Below are positions 1 through 12,000 of a DNA stretch of 64,000 nucleotides, piece after piece. Both the position numbers and the translations under genes were made by a program. Source of the DNA: Glandiceps talaboti (taxonomy: Eukaryota; Hemichordata; Enteropneusta; Spengelidae). The notes under the pieces are model-generated. The model made no database searches. It saw only the letters and a list, made by a program, of their open reading frames with translations, and had not been told where the DNA came from. The stretch lies in contig NC_135557.1 of assembly GCF_964340395.1 (NCBI RefSeq), forward strand, positions 12,968,546-13,032,545, written 5' to 3'. The number at the start of each line of letters is the position of its first letter. Positions within the stretch are counted from its first letter, which is position 1.

Positions 1-669
1 GATAACCCATTCCGCATATCTCGGCCAAATAATCCGGTTTTCCCCCAAAAGTTCACTGCGAAACCCATTAACCTGTCCAAGTCTTGTACTGTAACAGTCC
101 TAATTCGAACAGTATTTCCATGTTTACCCAGCCATAGCTCTGTTACTAACCCTGTTACACATACGTATTGTCATGTCAGTATGTCTATATGGAAACCTGC
201 TTTCTGCACTTGTCACTTTGTAGTGAAGTGGTTATAGAGCATGTCTTTGGGTAGATAGGTACAAAACTTGAGGTACAGTGTTCGAGACCCTCCAAGTTAA
301 TTAAGGGCGATTTTTCATACATGCTTTACAGAAAGACAGGTGCAGATTTGGCCACGGTAGAACCGTCTTTTTAGGCAGGGCAGCACAAGTTGGTTGCACA
401 GTTGACAAATTTGGAAGAGTGCTTTAAAATGATTAACATGTTGAGGACAGTTTCACTCATGGGTTGAAAGTGTCAGAGGTTAGTTCCTTTTATGGATTAA
501 TGGTATGCAGACACCTTCCTTTTTTGTCTAGAAGTGTCCCGTTAACTGACAAAAAGTGTTCGCTAAGTGAAGTTAAGAACACAGTTGCAGCAACGGGGAA
601 GAATCGGAAAGGAGAATGAATTTTCCTAACATCACATTGGATATTTTTTATTTTTTTGTTATTGACAAG
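1..669. other. Upstream flank or intron, no supported exon
   Basis: No convincing coding exon was found here, and the in-frame stops around 547-576 close the frame of the downstream exon. It is probably intron of the polycystin-like gene. Confidence 0.4.
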
Positions 670-2713
670 GTGAAAGAGCCTGATCAAAAAAATGAGGCCT
701 CAATTCAGGAAATACTGGGACATTTATTTATCGAAGGCAATGTTCTAGGACAAATTCTACAGATGGAAAGCAAACAACTGGCTCTTCATGACCTGTACGT
801 ACTGTCAGAGATTGTTAGCCTGTTAATAAACGTAAGTAGGGTTCATTATAACTGTGGGGTGTTTAGCCGATACTGTGCTCAAAGCATTGGTAGAGAATTG
901 AGGCGGTGCATTGATCCTGTTCATCTTCATCACCACTCTGAGGAGAATACAATCCATGGGGCCATTTGACATTTCCTCAACATCCTCTAGTGCACACTGT
1001 ACAATATCTTACCCACAACTCTCTCTGATTGGTATGCTTGGAGGTTCCTTATTTTATAACTTTTTCAATAATCCATACTTTTCAACATTTTAAGCATAGT
1101 AATTAAGTTTAATTAATATGTAGCAAAAGACGCTTAGAAATCAAAAATAAAGTTCTAAATTTTGTATGAAAATGAACTAACAACTAAATTAAGCTTTTGC
1201 TGTGAATAAAACACTTTTCACTGTCAAAGTGTCTTAACTATATATATATATATACTATAATAACTTGGGTAGTCAGTGTGTATGATGAGTTTTAGTATGT
1301 AAATTTCTTTTGTCATACCTAATCAAATAAATCTATATCTTTGGCAAAGTCATAACAGGTGCATATATTTTCCTTAGTTTCGTCGCAAATATTCTTCATG
1401 TCTTTCAAGAAAATCTGCTGACAAATCCCTAAAATTGCTACTCCTTCTACAATAAATCACTGATACCAGAACCGATGAAAATGGGTATTCAGAAACTCAT
1501 CAGTGGCAATTCTACGCTTGCCAAATGGAAAAAAATGTTTTTACAAAACCCTATACACTGGTGAGATTTGTCTGACTTCAAGGAGATGATGTCCAACACT
1601 ACAAATCAGACAGAGTTGTGGGTAAAATGTTGTACAGTGTAGTGTAGACAATTAATGTTATTCTCCTTAAGCGCATACGATTAACACGTCCATATTTAAA
1701 CCAATATCGCACTATGTCCCAATGTATACAACCGTCCAGCTGACTAATCTTTGGAACATTCGTATTTCAAATATTGCCCAATGACTTTTGCAATTTAGAA
1801 ACAAACGGACGCTGCGAGTCTCGAACAAACAGGCTGCAGATTCAAAGTTGGCCAAACGAATAGTTCAAGTGTTATAACTCAACGTGTAGCAATTACTTTG
1901 CACAGGAAAACTGTGTGATGGTCGAGGTAACTGATTGGTGGTGTAATGTGATGACTATGCAGTTATTGCGGAAATTGTTATGCCCACAATGAAAAATATA
2001 CTATGCACGAGCCAGGCTGAACACAAAATATGGAATGTATACTTCGGACATTCTACATCACAAAAACTGTGTCATGACAATACGTATCTAGGTCATTAGT
2101 TTTTGCCATGCTAGAAATATGAGGAAAAAATGTCATTACTTTCCCTGGTGATGGTATATTTATATTATTCCTCCATATTTGTCCTCTTTCCAGCCCGGAA
2201 ATACGCATGAACAAAGAGTCGTCACTACTTGTCCAGCAATTAGTCGTGAGAAGGATCCTTAGATTACTTGTATTTTCCTTGGCTGATAGAAGACAAAAGT
2301 TAGGCAATAACATATAATAGTAAATGTTTCAAGCACCTAGTGTACACATGATTACACGTACACATTGACCATATATTAGATGTATGTATACTTACGAAGA
2401 CCACACATTTTGATTCACAGGAAGGAAGAGATGGAACAGAAGGTGTAGAGTCGGTTTTGAAAGATATTCAGGAGGTGAATTGAATAATAATCACATAATT
2501 ACATATAATTATAATTAAAATGCGTTGTTTGGCAGTTAAATAAAATAAATAAATAAATAAATAAAATAAATAGATAAATAAATAAATAAACAAATAAAGA
2601 CATAAACAAAACAAACAAACCTACATACATACATACATACATACATACATACATACATACATACATACATACATACATACGTACGTACGTACGTACGTAC
2701 ATACATACATACA

Positions 2714-2747
<34 letters not shown>

Positions 2748-2829
2748 CATACATACATACATAATACTTACATAAATACATACATACATACAGACAGACA
2801 GACAGACAGACAGACATACATACATACAT

Positions 2830-2878
<49 letters not shown>

Positions 2879-3537
2879 GACAAACAGACAGACAAAAAAA
2901 ACAAAAAATAAATAAATAAATACATAAAGTTTCAGTACTTACAATGCATATCTTATTTAAAATAAAGGACAAATATGCTATGATGGAAACCATATTGATG
3001 GTATTATCGTCCAGCTCACCCAACGAAGAGATAGAATTAGCAGCACGTGCTATTGAAAGTGTTACCAGCTATAAATATACAGATGAAATAAGTGCAAACT
3101 TTCGAGTAAGTATCCATTAGAATACATATACACGTTGCGTCATACTAGTGGAAACACAATTGATTCAATATCTTCGAAGCACATGAACTTCAAAATTCAT
3201 GACCAGCGTACGAATGTATAAGAGTAATTTCTTTATGCACAGTATAAAGTTTTCACAATGATGTGACGAACATAAAACATGAAGTCTGTGTTATTGTTTA
3301 TATTAGGTGTTTAGGTTAACATGTACAACTCAGTCAACTAATTTAGTTGTTCTTTGTAATCAAACAATATAGTATTAAGAACATCAGCAAACTATACAGT
3401 GTGTGTATAATAGTTTGATATATACACCTATTTCACAGCAACTGGCAACTAACATCATTGAAGATTTAACTGAGTCCCTAGTAACCCAAGCTAAGACAAT
3501 GAAAGCAAGTAAAGCTAAAGAGATAATGACGGGTAGG

Positions 3538-3616
<79 letters not shown>

Positions 3617-6600
3617 TCTCTCTTCTCTCTTCTCTCTCTCTCTCTCTCTCTCTCTCGTGTTTGAGCAGATGCATGTACATGCAACTATTGGTGTTTGTTA
3701 TGTGCTTAAAAAAATAAGACATACACAATTCTTGAAAACGCTTATTGTTTTTTGTTGGCAGACGTTGTAACAGCGTCTTCAAACATCCTTCAGTCGTCAT
3801 CAGTAGATAATAATCAAAGCAATCATCACCATTCGAATGAGGTAATTTATTCATTTTTTGGTTAATTCATTAGGACACTGAACATATTTTTACAACACTA
3901 GAGTAATGGCAGTGTATTTACAACACTGTTGACACATCATATTTTGCCACGATTCAAAGCTAAGGACAAGCGTATTCCTATAAGGAATATATTATCTTTA
4001 TGTTTCGTTGTAACACTTATTACGCAATGATCCACAATAAACCATAAAAAAGAACAGTCATCAAATTTCGTTAAAGTATGGGGTATATAGGGTCAACATG
4101 AATACTTTAAACATCGTGTAGAGACGGAGCAAGACCGTGACATTTTACAACTACCTGCGCGCACTACAGTGCATAATTAAAAAGACAACCGACCAACCAA
4201 ACAGCCAGTCAACCGTAACTTATATATCTGTCTGTTTAAATTGTAAACAATACCATAAATTATCGCTATATCTATATAAAGTCTTTGCATCAATCTTGAA
4301 GAAGTAGCTCATTGTCAGGGCTTTTGAGCTTTTGTTCTTCAATTATATTTTATACATATGAAAATAAATCAAAATGAAAATGTATACTCATCGACTAAAC
4401 TGGAATGGGAATGTAATTGCTCCCCTAAAATGGTTCTGTTAGTACAAATGTTTGTATGACTTTGAATTGTTCCTATACACGTATATACAACATTATATGG
4501 AAAATAGTACGTTTTTTCTTTACAGGAGAAAATTAATTCTCAAACTCTGCCAAGAGTGATTGACACAGTTCTTGATTTAGCTCTATCCTTAATGTCTGCT
4601 GAGAGCGAGTTTATGACCATCCACACAGACTTTCTTGGTGTCATATTGTTCAAAGGTAATATAACTGACGTCATTGGAAAAAACCTGACGACAAACCAAG
4701 CAGAGATTACTGAACTATCCAATTTCAATGATACTAACAGAATCCAGGACATATCACTCAAGGTAATATAACTGTTTAAGTTCAATATCAGAATTTTGAT
4801 TCGTGTTTATATATTAGATAAAGATATCTGACCTTAGCTTAAGGGTCATGTGGATTCTCCGTCGTCTTCCATCTTTCGTTGTCCGTCAACTTTGAAATTC
4901 ACAGTCAAAATACTTTGATATTTGGTGTGCATGTCCATGGGGGTGGGGGTGCTATTTAAGGTTTGTTCATACCATGTTGTTCATAGCCATGTCACCTGTG
5001 TATTACTCTGTTTCCCTATATAGCTCCTGTCATATCGGATGAACCCTTTTCCACGCGATGGCAATGGTCCACTGAGAAAACTCCCAATACTTCTATTTGA
5101 ACTGTTTAATGATGACGGTTCATCTGTGAAGTTGGGAGAAGGATTTCAGTACGGCATCAAAAAACCAAGTCGACAATCGGGCTCACCTGGAACAGATTTC
5201 ATCATTTCATCAAATCGTAATGTAATATTTGATGTGTCATATAATAATACCAATAATTCAGCAAGTGTGATGATGGTCACTCTAAACTCGATAAATCCAA
5301 ATGTGACCTACAACTTGTATATCTGGGCTAATTCGACGACAAATGTATCGCTTCTCGACCAAACATATGCAATAAATGCAGATTTTCCACAAGTTGTTGT
5401 CAATAATGACATCATAATGGGAGCTACCTATTTCTATTTCTTGGTAACAATTGGTGAGTTGGGTAAATCATATTCGTAGTATTCATAGTTTGAAAATTTA
5501 AGAGGGTGAATATATATATTTTTATAAATCGAATATGTTTTTGTAGACATATGTCGTGAATTACATTTATTGATTCATATTTTGTGTTATACGTTGTTGT
5601 TGTTAACATTGTTGCCGTTTCTGATGAACTCATTATATAGTCATACGTCATACATAATCAACCAATCAGCGCGCAGCCCGACGATAAGGCAGACGATCAA
5701 ATCAAAATTTCTTGTGTGATGTAAAAGTTTCAGTTACGAGTTGGAATGCGCGTGCATTCTTGTGTGATGTAAGTTTCAGTTACAAGTTGAAGTGCACGTG
5801 CATATAAAGAACAGAGTTCCCAGTGTACTAGTCCTACTTGCTTGTATTGTCATTTCTATTACTGCTGCTTTCCGAACCCCTTTTCTATTGTGAGTCATCC
5901 ACACCATACTTAGGGGGTTCATTCGTAGCTATACCTGGTCTAGAGTATTGCTATAAAATTGCACATGTAGTATATAGTTTAGTAGATGCATTGTGATGAA
6001 CATCGAACATGTAGTTCTTGTTTACAGCTAAAGTAAATCTTTGAATGAAATGATACAGCAAACTCTATTTTATGTACGTACATTATTAATATGCGTACTG
6101 AGTCAGCATTTATGACTTTATTGCGGCTTTGTACCATTATTGAGAAATTATTGATACTATACCCGTCCAAATGCCATATAGATTTTTAAAATTTCCCCAA
6201 AACAAGCCATGTTTCGACAACTCACATTCTACTTTTATGCAGCTTTAAATTGTAATTTAACTGTGAATTGAATACAATTGTGTCATTTTATTAATCATGG
6301 AACATGATCATAAATTGTACCCATTCAGAGAATTCACACAGGTTGTATCTAGAAATTCAGGAAGCATGTCTGGTTAACTTTGACCATAACCATGTCCCTC
6401 ATTCATTTCACTATATAGCTCTTAACATGCAGCCATTCCAAGTATTTGATTATCCCGAATAACAAAATCAAGTGTCTGGTATATTTTGGCTGAGAGAGTA
6501 AATAAATAAAACTTTCTTCCTTTTCTCCTTGTATTTACTCTTAGATGACAATACACAGTATGATGAGCATATGATTAATGTAGAAGTGATTTTTCAGACA

Positions 6601-7076
6601 TGTGGACGTCTGTATACAGAACAGTGGGAGTGGTCATACTCGAATTGTTTGGTAAGCAATGACATATTGTTGATATGTTTGTGATTCAATGGAATACTTA
6701 TCATACGTTACATTGGAGATAATAATTCCATTTGACCAGTTGAATAACTGACGATAATCTTAATGACAGCATTATTTTGAATTGCCAATTGCTTGATTCG
6801 GTTTACGTACTAGCGAATATATGTATATATTTATAATAAATTTTGAAAACACAATATGATGTATGTATGTATGTATGTATGTATGTATGTATGTATGTAT
6901 GTATGTATGTGTGTATGTGTGTATGTTCACATCTATGCTCTCATGTTCATGTGTTCAAAACATATCGTATTTTGAATTCTTTGCTTGCTTGCTATGTCAT
7001 TAACCTGTTCCTGTATTTATTTTAGCCTATACCAAGCCAAAACAGCGGAGTCGTGAAATGTAGATGTGGTCCATAG
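670..7076 (+). CDS. Polycystin-1/REJ-like receptor, 3' part ending inside the GPS motif (9 exons, 5' partial)
   Basis: Exons 670-831, 2421-2474, 2968-3105, 3439-3532, 3762-3841, 4526-4762, 5024-5453, 6545-6651 and 7026-7076 join into 450 codons plus stop with every intron phase agreeing. The first part is helix-rich and includes VVTASSNIL, typical of the stretch between REJ and GPS in polycystin-1-like proteins. The 5024 exon gives a beta-rich, N-glycosylation-rich segment. The last two exons carry a GPS-like pattern: Cys, two Trp, Cys, then CRC. In the family this region forms the GAIN domain, where the chain self-cleaves at HL/T before eleven membrane helices. Here CRC is followed by Gly-Pro-stop, so the cleavage triad and membrane part are absent. 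No PLAT or channel exons were seen downstream. The first acceptor (after a T-rich tract at 668-669) is the least certain; a site at 590 is possible. Upstream exons lie off the window. Family placement is inference from motif pattern. Confidence 0.72.
2538..2892. repeat. Compound microsatellite (AAAT)n, (ACAT)n, (ACGT)n, (ACAG)n
   Basis: Intronic tetranucleotide runs change register from AAAT to ACAT (about 2622-2765, with a short GTAC block at 2681-2700) and then to ACAG. Open reading frames read from the complementary strand are pure repeat translations (YVCM, CLSV) and are not genes. Confidence 0.95.
3541..3656. repeat. (CT)n microsatellite
   Basis: A nearly pure CT run with a few TTCTCT interruptions lies immediately downstream of the splice donor at 3533. 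Confidence 0.95.
6859..6925. repeat. (ATGT)n microsatellite
   Basis: A tetranucleotide run in the last intron of the polycystin-like gene. Confidence 0.9.
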
Positions 7077-7108
7077 CAAAAATGTAATTTGATTATCTAT
7101 ATTTAAAC

Positions 7109-7244
7109 AATAATGTACGCCCTCCAAGCCCATAATGGACGAAAGCCAACTTTGAACGACATCATGGGCGAGGCGACAGCCGAGCCCATTATGGAGTGCA
7201 AAGTTTGCTTGAGTTCATTATGGACTGGGAGGGCGTACATTATT
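7109..7244. repeat. Foldback element, 136 bp, with perfect 17-bp terminal inverted repeats
   Basis: AATAATGTACGCCCTCC at 7109-7125 is exactly the reverse complement of 7228-7244. Inside the ends, the two halves remain partly complementary (CATAATGGAC / TTATGGACTGG-type segments), so the whole unit can form a long imperfect hairpin. It lies just beyond the stop codon of the polycystin-like gene and may fall in its 3' UTR. Confidence 0.8.
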
Positions 7245-7264
7245 GTTATTATTTTATAGTTTTG

Positions 7265-7641
7265 CCAATTCCAGTGAATTTGTAGACCGAGAAACACAAA
7301 ACAACGTATAATATACACAGCGCTGAATATCGTCTGCCATGTTCGGCCCGGAAGCTGAATACTAATCATAGCGACACACGTACGTACACGTACACACACA
7401 TATACACTTCAATGAACTGCTGTGAAGACAAACTTGTTTCATGAATGCGTTGTATTTTTAAACAGTGGAAATGACAATCATAAGTAACAACATACATTTC
7501 GAAAAAATACCTAGTCGTATGAAGAAACAGAACAAATAAGCTTGTATTGTTATGCTCGTTCCGGGGCCGCGATGCCCAATAATGGAGTACATTATCAGTA
7601 ATAATGTACAGCGATGACGTCACAAAATTCACTGGAATTGG
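7265..7641. mobile_element. MITE-like inverted-repeat unit, about 377 bp
   Basis: CCAATTCCAGTGAATTTGT at 7265-7283 is matched by its reverse complement at 7622-7641 with one extra T. The interior has no ORF worth calling. No target-site duplication was identified, so the boundaries are approximate. Confidence 0.5.
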
Positions 7642-7821
7642 TAATGCCATAATATAATAGTATATAATGTACACATATAAACTCGGTATAGGTAAAATGT
7701 CTATACTGGAATAAACAGTGCTCAATACATATGTATGTAGAGTTGTGTAAATAACACAGTATCAAGCAACATTCACAAGAACAGTTGTTTCATGCTGTTG
7801 CGATCATCGCACTGATCACTG

Positions 7822-7822
7822 T

Positions 7823-7883
<61 letters not shown>

Positions 7884-7893
7884 GTATATATAC

Positions 7894-7926
<33 letters not shown>

Positions 7927-7992
7927 ATATATGTATATGTATATACATGTATATATATATATATATATATGTGTTTGTGTGTGTGTGTGTGT
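7822..7992. repeat. (TA)n / (TATG)n / (GT)n microsatellite
   Basis: Alternating TA with periodic TATG interruptions runs into a short GT tract. Confidence 0.95.
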
Positions 7993-8383
7993 ATTCATCA
8001 AAATTATTTTGAAATTGGGTTGCCATGGAAACCAGGCAAAATATTTACAAAAGGAAATACATTGGGAAATTACTAAAATAAGTTTTATTTTACAAATTGT
8101 TTGTACAAAAAATCTCCATACATGCGAGATGATGTTTCACATCATATGACGTAATCTACTCAAATGTTGCTCAGTTGCCATGGTAGCAAGTACAGTGTAG
8201 TAATATACACTGCTAAAACCACTTTGTTTTGTTTGGCACAAAATAAACATTTATTCAAAATAATATATAGTGTTCATTCAAAGTACATCAGGAGCAATTA
8301 TGGACAATGCAATGGAGAAAAATATAAGAAATTGCCGTATTGCCACAATTTACCATTTAATACATAAGTTTTAAAAGTAATGT

Positions 8384-8692
8384 ACAGCTTTTCCCTTATG
8401 AAAATAGAGTGTACAGGCTCGCAATCAAAGTAAAGTATAACTGTTCTCAGAGCAAAGTAAATTGTAACTCTTCCCGCATCAAAATAAAACATGACTTTTC
8501 CCAATCAAAGTAAAAGTATAAGTGTTCACCAATGAAAATAAAATGTAATTGTTCTCCAATCAAACTAAAGTAAAACTGTCCCCCTATCAAAGTAAAGTAT
8601 AACTGTACCCCAATCAAATTACAGAGTAACTGTTCCTCAATCAAAGTAAAATGTAACTGTTCCAAAAGCAAAGTAAAGTGCAACTGTTCCCT
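8384..8692. repeat. Satellite outlier block, about 27-bp monomer
   Basis: About a dozen copies of the monomer that makes up the main array downstream (core AATCAAAGTAAAGTGTAACTG). They are separated from it by about 370 bp of unrelated sequence. Confidence 0.85.
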
Positions 8693-9060
8693 GGTTAGTC
8701 TAGTTCTTATACAGAATCGTTACTATTTACATCTCCACTCACAGTATAGTCAAAGTCGTTACTCTACAAGTCCTGAGATGCATGAGCTGCAATTTAATGT
8801 AATTTAAAATTCATACACACCCACCCAAACAGTCATTAACATCATACCTTCTTCTAATTCTAACCAATAACACAGCCCTCCTAAAGATAGTGGTTATTGG
8901 GGCAGTTATGTAATGATATATTTGTCAGCTTTGGGTGCTACTTATACAAGTTGTTCATCACTATAGCAGCTGGGGTTCACTGATGGGATGAACAACCTTT
9001 TGTGCTGATTGAGGGACTTTGACCAGATGTGGTTTAGTGTGAAACCAAGTTGGCATCCAG
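8693..9060. other. Non-repeat spacer inside the satellite
   Basis: Unique-looking AT-rich sequence splits the satellite into a small and a large block. There is no ORF or recognisable transposon end. It may be an insertion into an originally continuous array. Confidence 0.5.
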
Positions 9061-9062
9061 AC

Positions 9063-12000
9063 TATTCCCTATCAGAGTAAATGGAGACTATTCCCCTAGC
9101 AAAGTAAAAGAAAAGTAACATCTCTAATCAAATTAAGGGATAACCTTTCCTAAATCAAAGTAACGTGTAAAAGTTCCCCAATCAAAAGTGAAGTGTAAAT
9201 GTTCCTCAAAGTAAAGTGCAACTGTTCCCCAATCAAAGTAAAGTGCAACTGTTCCCCAATCAACGTAAAGTGTAACTCTTCCACAATCAAAGTGAAGTGT
9301 ACCTGTTTGCCAATCAAAGTAAAAGTGTAGCTGTTCCCCAATCAATGTAAAGTGTAACTGTTCCTCAATCAAAGTAAAGTGTAACTGTTTACCAATCAAA
9401 GTAAAGTGTAACTGTTCCCCAATCAAAGAAAAGTGTAGCTGTTCCTCATCAATCAAAGTAAAGTGTAACTGTTTCCCAATCGAAGTGTAACTGTTCCTTA
9501 ATCAAAGTAAAGTGTAACTGTATCCCAATCGAAGTGTAACTGTTCCTCAATCAAAGTAAAGTGTAACTGTTTCCCAATCGAAGTGTAACTGTTCCTCAAT
9601 CGAAGTGTAACTGTTCCTTAATCAAAGTAAAGTGTAACTGTATCCCAATCGAAGAGTAACTGTTCCTCAATCAAAATAAAGTATAACTCTTACTTAATCA
9701 AAGTAAAGTGTAGCTCTTCCTCGATCAAAGTAAAGTGTAACTGTTCCCCAATCAAAGTGCAACTGTTCTTCAACCAAAGTAAAGTGTAACTCTTCCTCAA
9801 TCAAAGTAAAGTGTAACTGTTCCTAAATCAAACTGAATTGTAAATGTTCCCCAATCAAAGTAAAGTGTAACTTTTCCTCAATCAAAGTCAAGTGTAACTG
9901 TTCTTCAACCAAAATAAAGTGTAGCTGTTCCCAAAGTGTAACTGTTCCTTAATCAAAGTAAAGAGTAACTGTTCCCATTCAAAGCGAAGTGTAACTATTC
10001 CCAGTGAAAGTAAAGTGTAACCTTTCCCTAAGCAAAGTAAAGTGCAACTATTCCTCAAATTAAAGTGCAACTGTTCCTCAATCAAAGTAAAGTGTAACTG
10101 TTCCTTAATCAAAGTAAAGTTTAACTGTTCCCATTCAAAGCGAAGTGTAACTATTCCCAGTGAAAGTAAAGTGTAACCTTTCCCCAATCAAAGTAAAGTG
10201 CAACTATTCCTCAATCAAAGTCAAGTGTAACTGTTCTTTAATCAAAGTAAAGACAGTGTAACTGTTCCTCAAAAGTAAAGAGTAGCTGTTCCCCAAAGTG
10301 TAACTGTTCCCATTCAAAGTGAAGGTGTAAATGTTCCCAAACCAAAGTAAAGTGTAACTGTTCCTTAATTAAAGTAGAAGTGAACCTGTTTCTCAACCAA
10401 AGTAAAGTGTAACTGTTTCTCAATCAAAGTAAAGTGTAACTGTTCCCTAATCAAAGTAAAGTGTAACTGTTTCTTAATCAAAGTAAAGTGCAACTATTCC
10501 CCAAAGTGTAACTGTTCCCATTCAAAGTGAAAGTGTAAATGTTCCGAAACCAAACCAAAGTAAAGTGTAACTGTTCCTTAATTAAAGTAAACGTGAACCT
10601 GTTCATCAACCAAAGTAAAGTGTAACTGTTTCTCAATCAAAGTAAAGTGTAACTGTTCCCTAATCAAAGTAACGTGTAACTGTTTCTTAATCAAAGTAAA
10701 GTGCAACTATTCCCCAAAGTGTAACTGTTCCCATTCAAAGTGAAAGTGTAAATGTTCCCAAACCAAATTAAAGTTTAACTATTCCTTAATTAAAGTAAAA
10801 GTGTACCTGTTCCTCAACCAAAGTAAGGTGTAACTGTTTCTTAATCAAAGTAAAGTGCAACTATTCCCCAAAGTGTAACTGTTCCCATTCAAAGTGAAAG
10901 TGTAAATGTTCCCAAACCAAAGTAAAGTGTAACTGTTCCTTAATTAAAGTAAAAGTGTAGCTGTTCCTCAACCAAAGTAAAGTGTAACTGTTTCTTAATC
11001 AAAGTAAAGTGCAACTATTCCTCAATCAAAGTCAAGTGTCACTGTTCTTCAATCAAAGTAAAGTGTAACTGTTCTTTAATCAAAGTAAAGACAGTGTAGC
11101 TGTTCCCCAAAGTGTAACTGTTCCCATTCAAAGTGAAGGTGTAAATGTTCCCAAACCAAAGTAAAGTTCCTTAATTAAAGCAAAGTGTACCTGTTCCACA
11201 ACCAAAGTAAAGTGTAAATGTTTCTTAATCAAAGTAAAGTGTAACTGTTCCCTAATCAAAGTAAAGTGTAACTGTTTCTTAATCAAAGTAAATTGTAACT
11301 GTTTTCCAATCGAAGTGTAAATGTTTCCCTATCAACGAAAAGTGTATCTATTCCACAATCAAAGTAAAAGTGCAACTGTTCCTCAATCAAAGTAAAGTGT
11401 AGCTGTTCCTCAAAGTAAAGTGTAGCTGTTCCTCAATCAAAGTAAAGTGTAACTGTTTCCCAATCGAAGTGTAGCTGTTTCCCATTCAAAGTAAAAGTGT
11501 AACTGTTCCCCAATCAAAGTAAAGTGTAACTTTTCCATAATCAAAGGAAAGTGTAACTGTACCTTCATTAAAGTAAAGTGTAACTGTTCCTTAATGTAAA
11601 GTGTATCTATTCCCCAATCAAAGTAAAGTATATTTACTTCAAAATCAAAGTAAAATGTAACTGTTCTTTAATTAAGATAAAGAATAACTGTTCCCCAATC
11701 AAAGTCAAGTCTAACTGTTCTTCAATCAAAGTAAAGTGTAACTGTTCTTCAATCAAGTAAAGTGTAACTGTTCCTCAATCAAAGTAAAGTGTATATGTTC
11801 CTCAAAGCAAAAGTGTAACTGTTCCCCAATCAAGGTAAAGTGCAACTGTTCCTCAATCAAAGTTAAGTGTAACTGTTCCCCAATCAAAGTAAAGTGCAAG
11901 TGTTCCCCAATCAAACTAACGTGTAACTGTTTCCGAATCGAAGTGCAACTGTTCCTTAACCATAGTAATGTGTAACTGTTTCCCAATTTAAGTAAAAGTA

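Noticed and set aside
616-669. Start of the polycystin-like gene at ATG 616
   Set aside because: The stretch before 670 looks like a polypyrimidine tract and acceptor; the protein clearly begins upstream of the window.
2499-3023. 174-codon ORF of CLSV/YVCM repeats
   Set aside because: Pure microsatellite translation within an intron of the polycystin-like gene.
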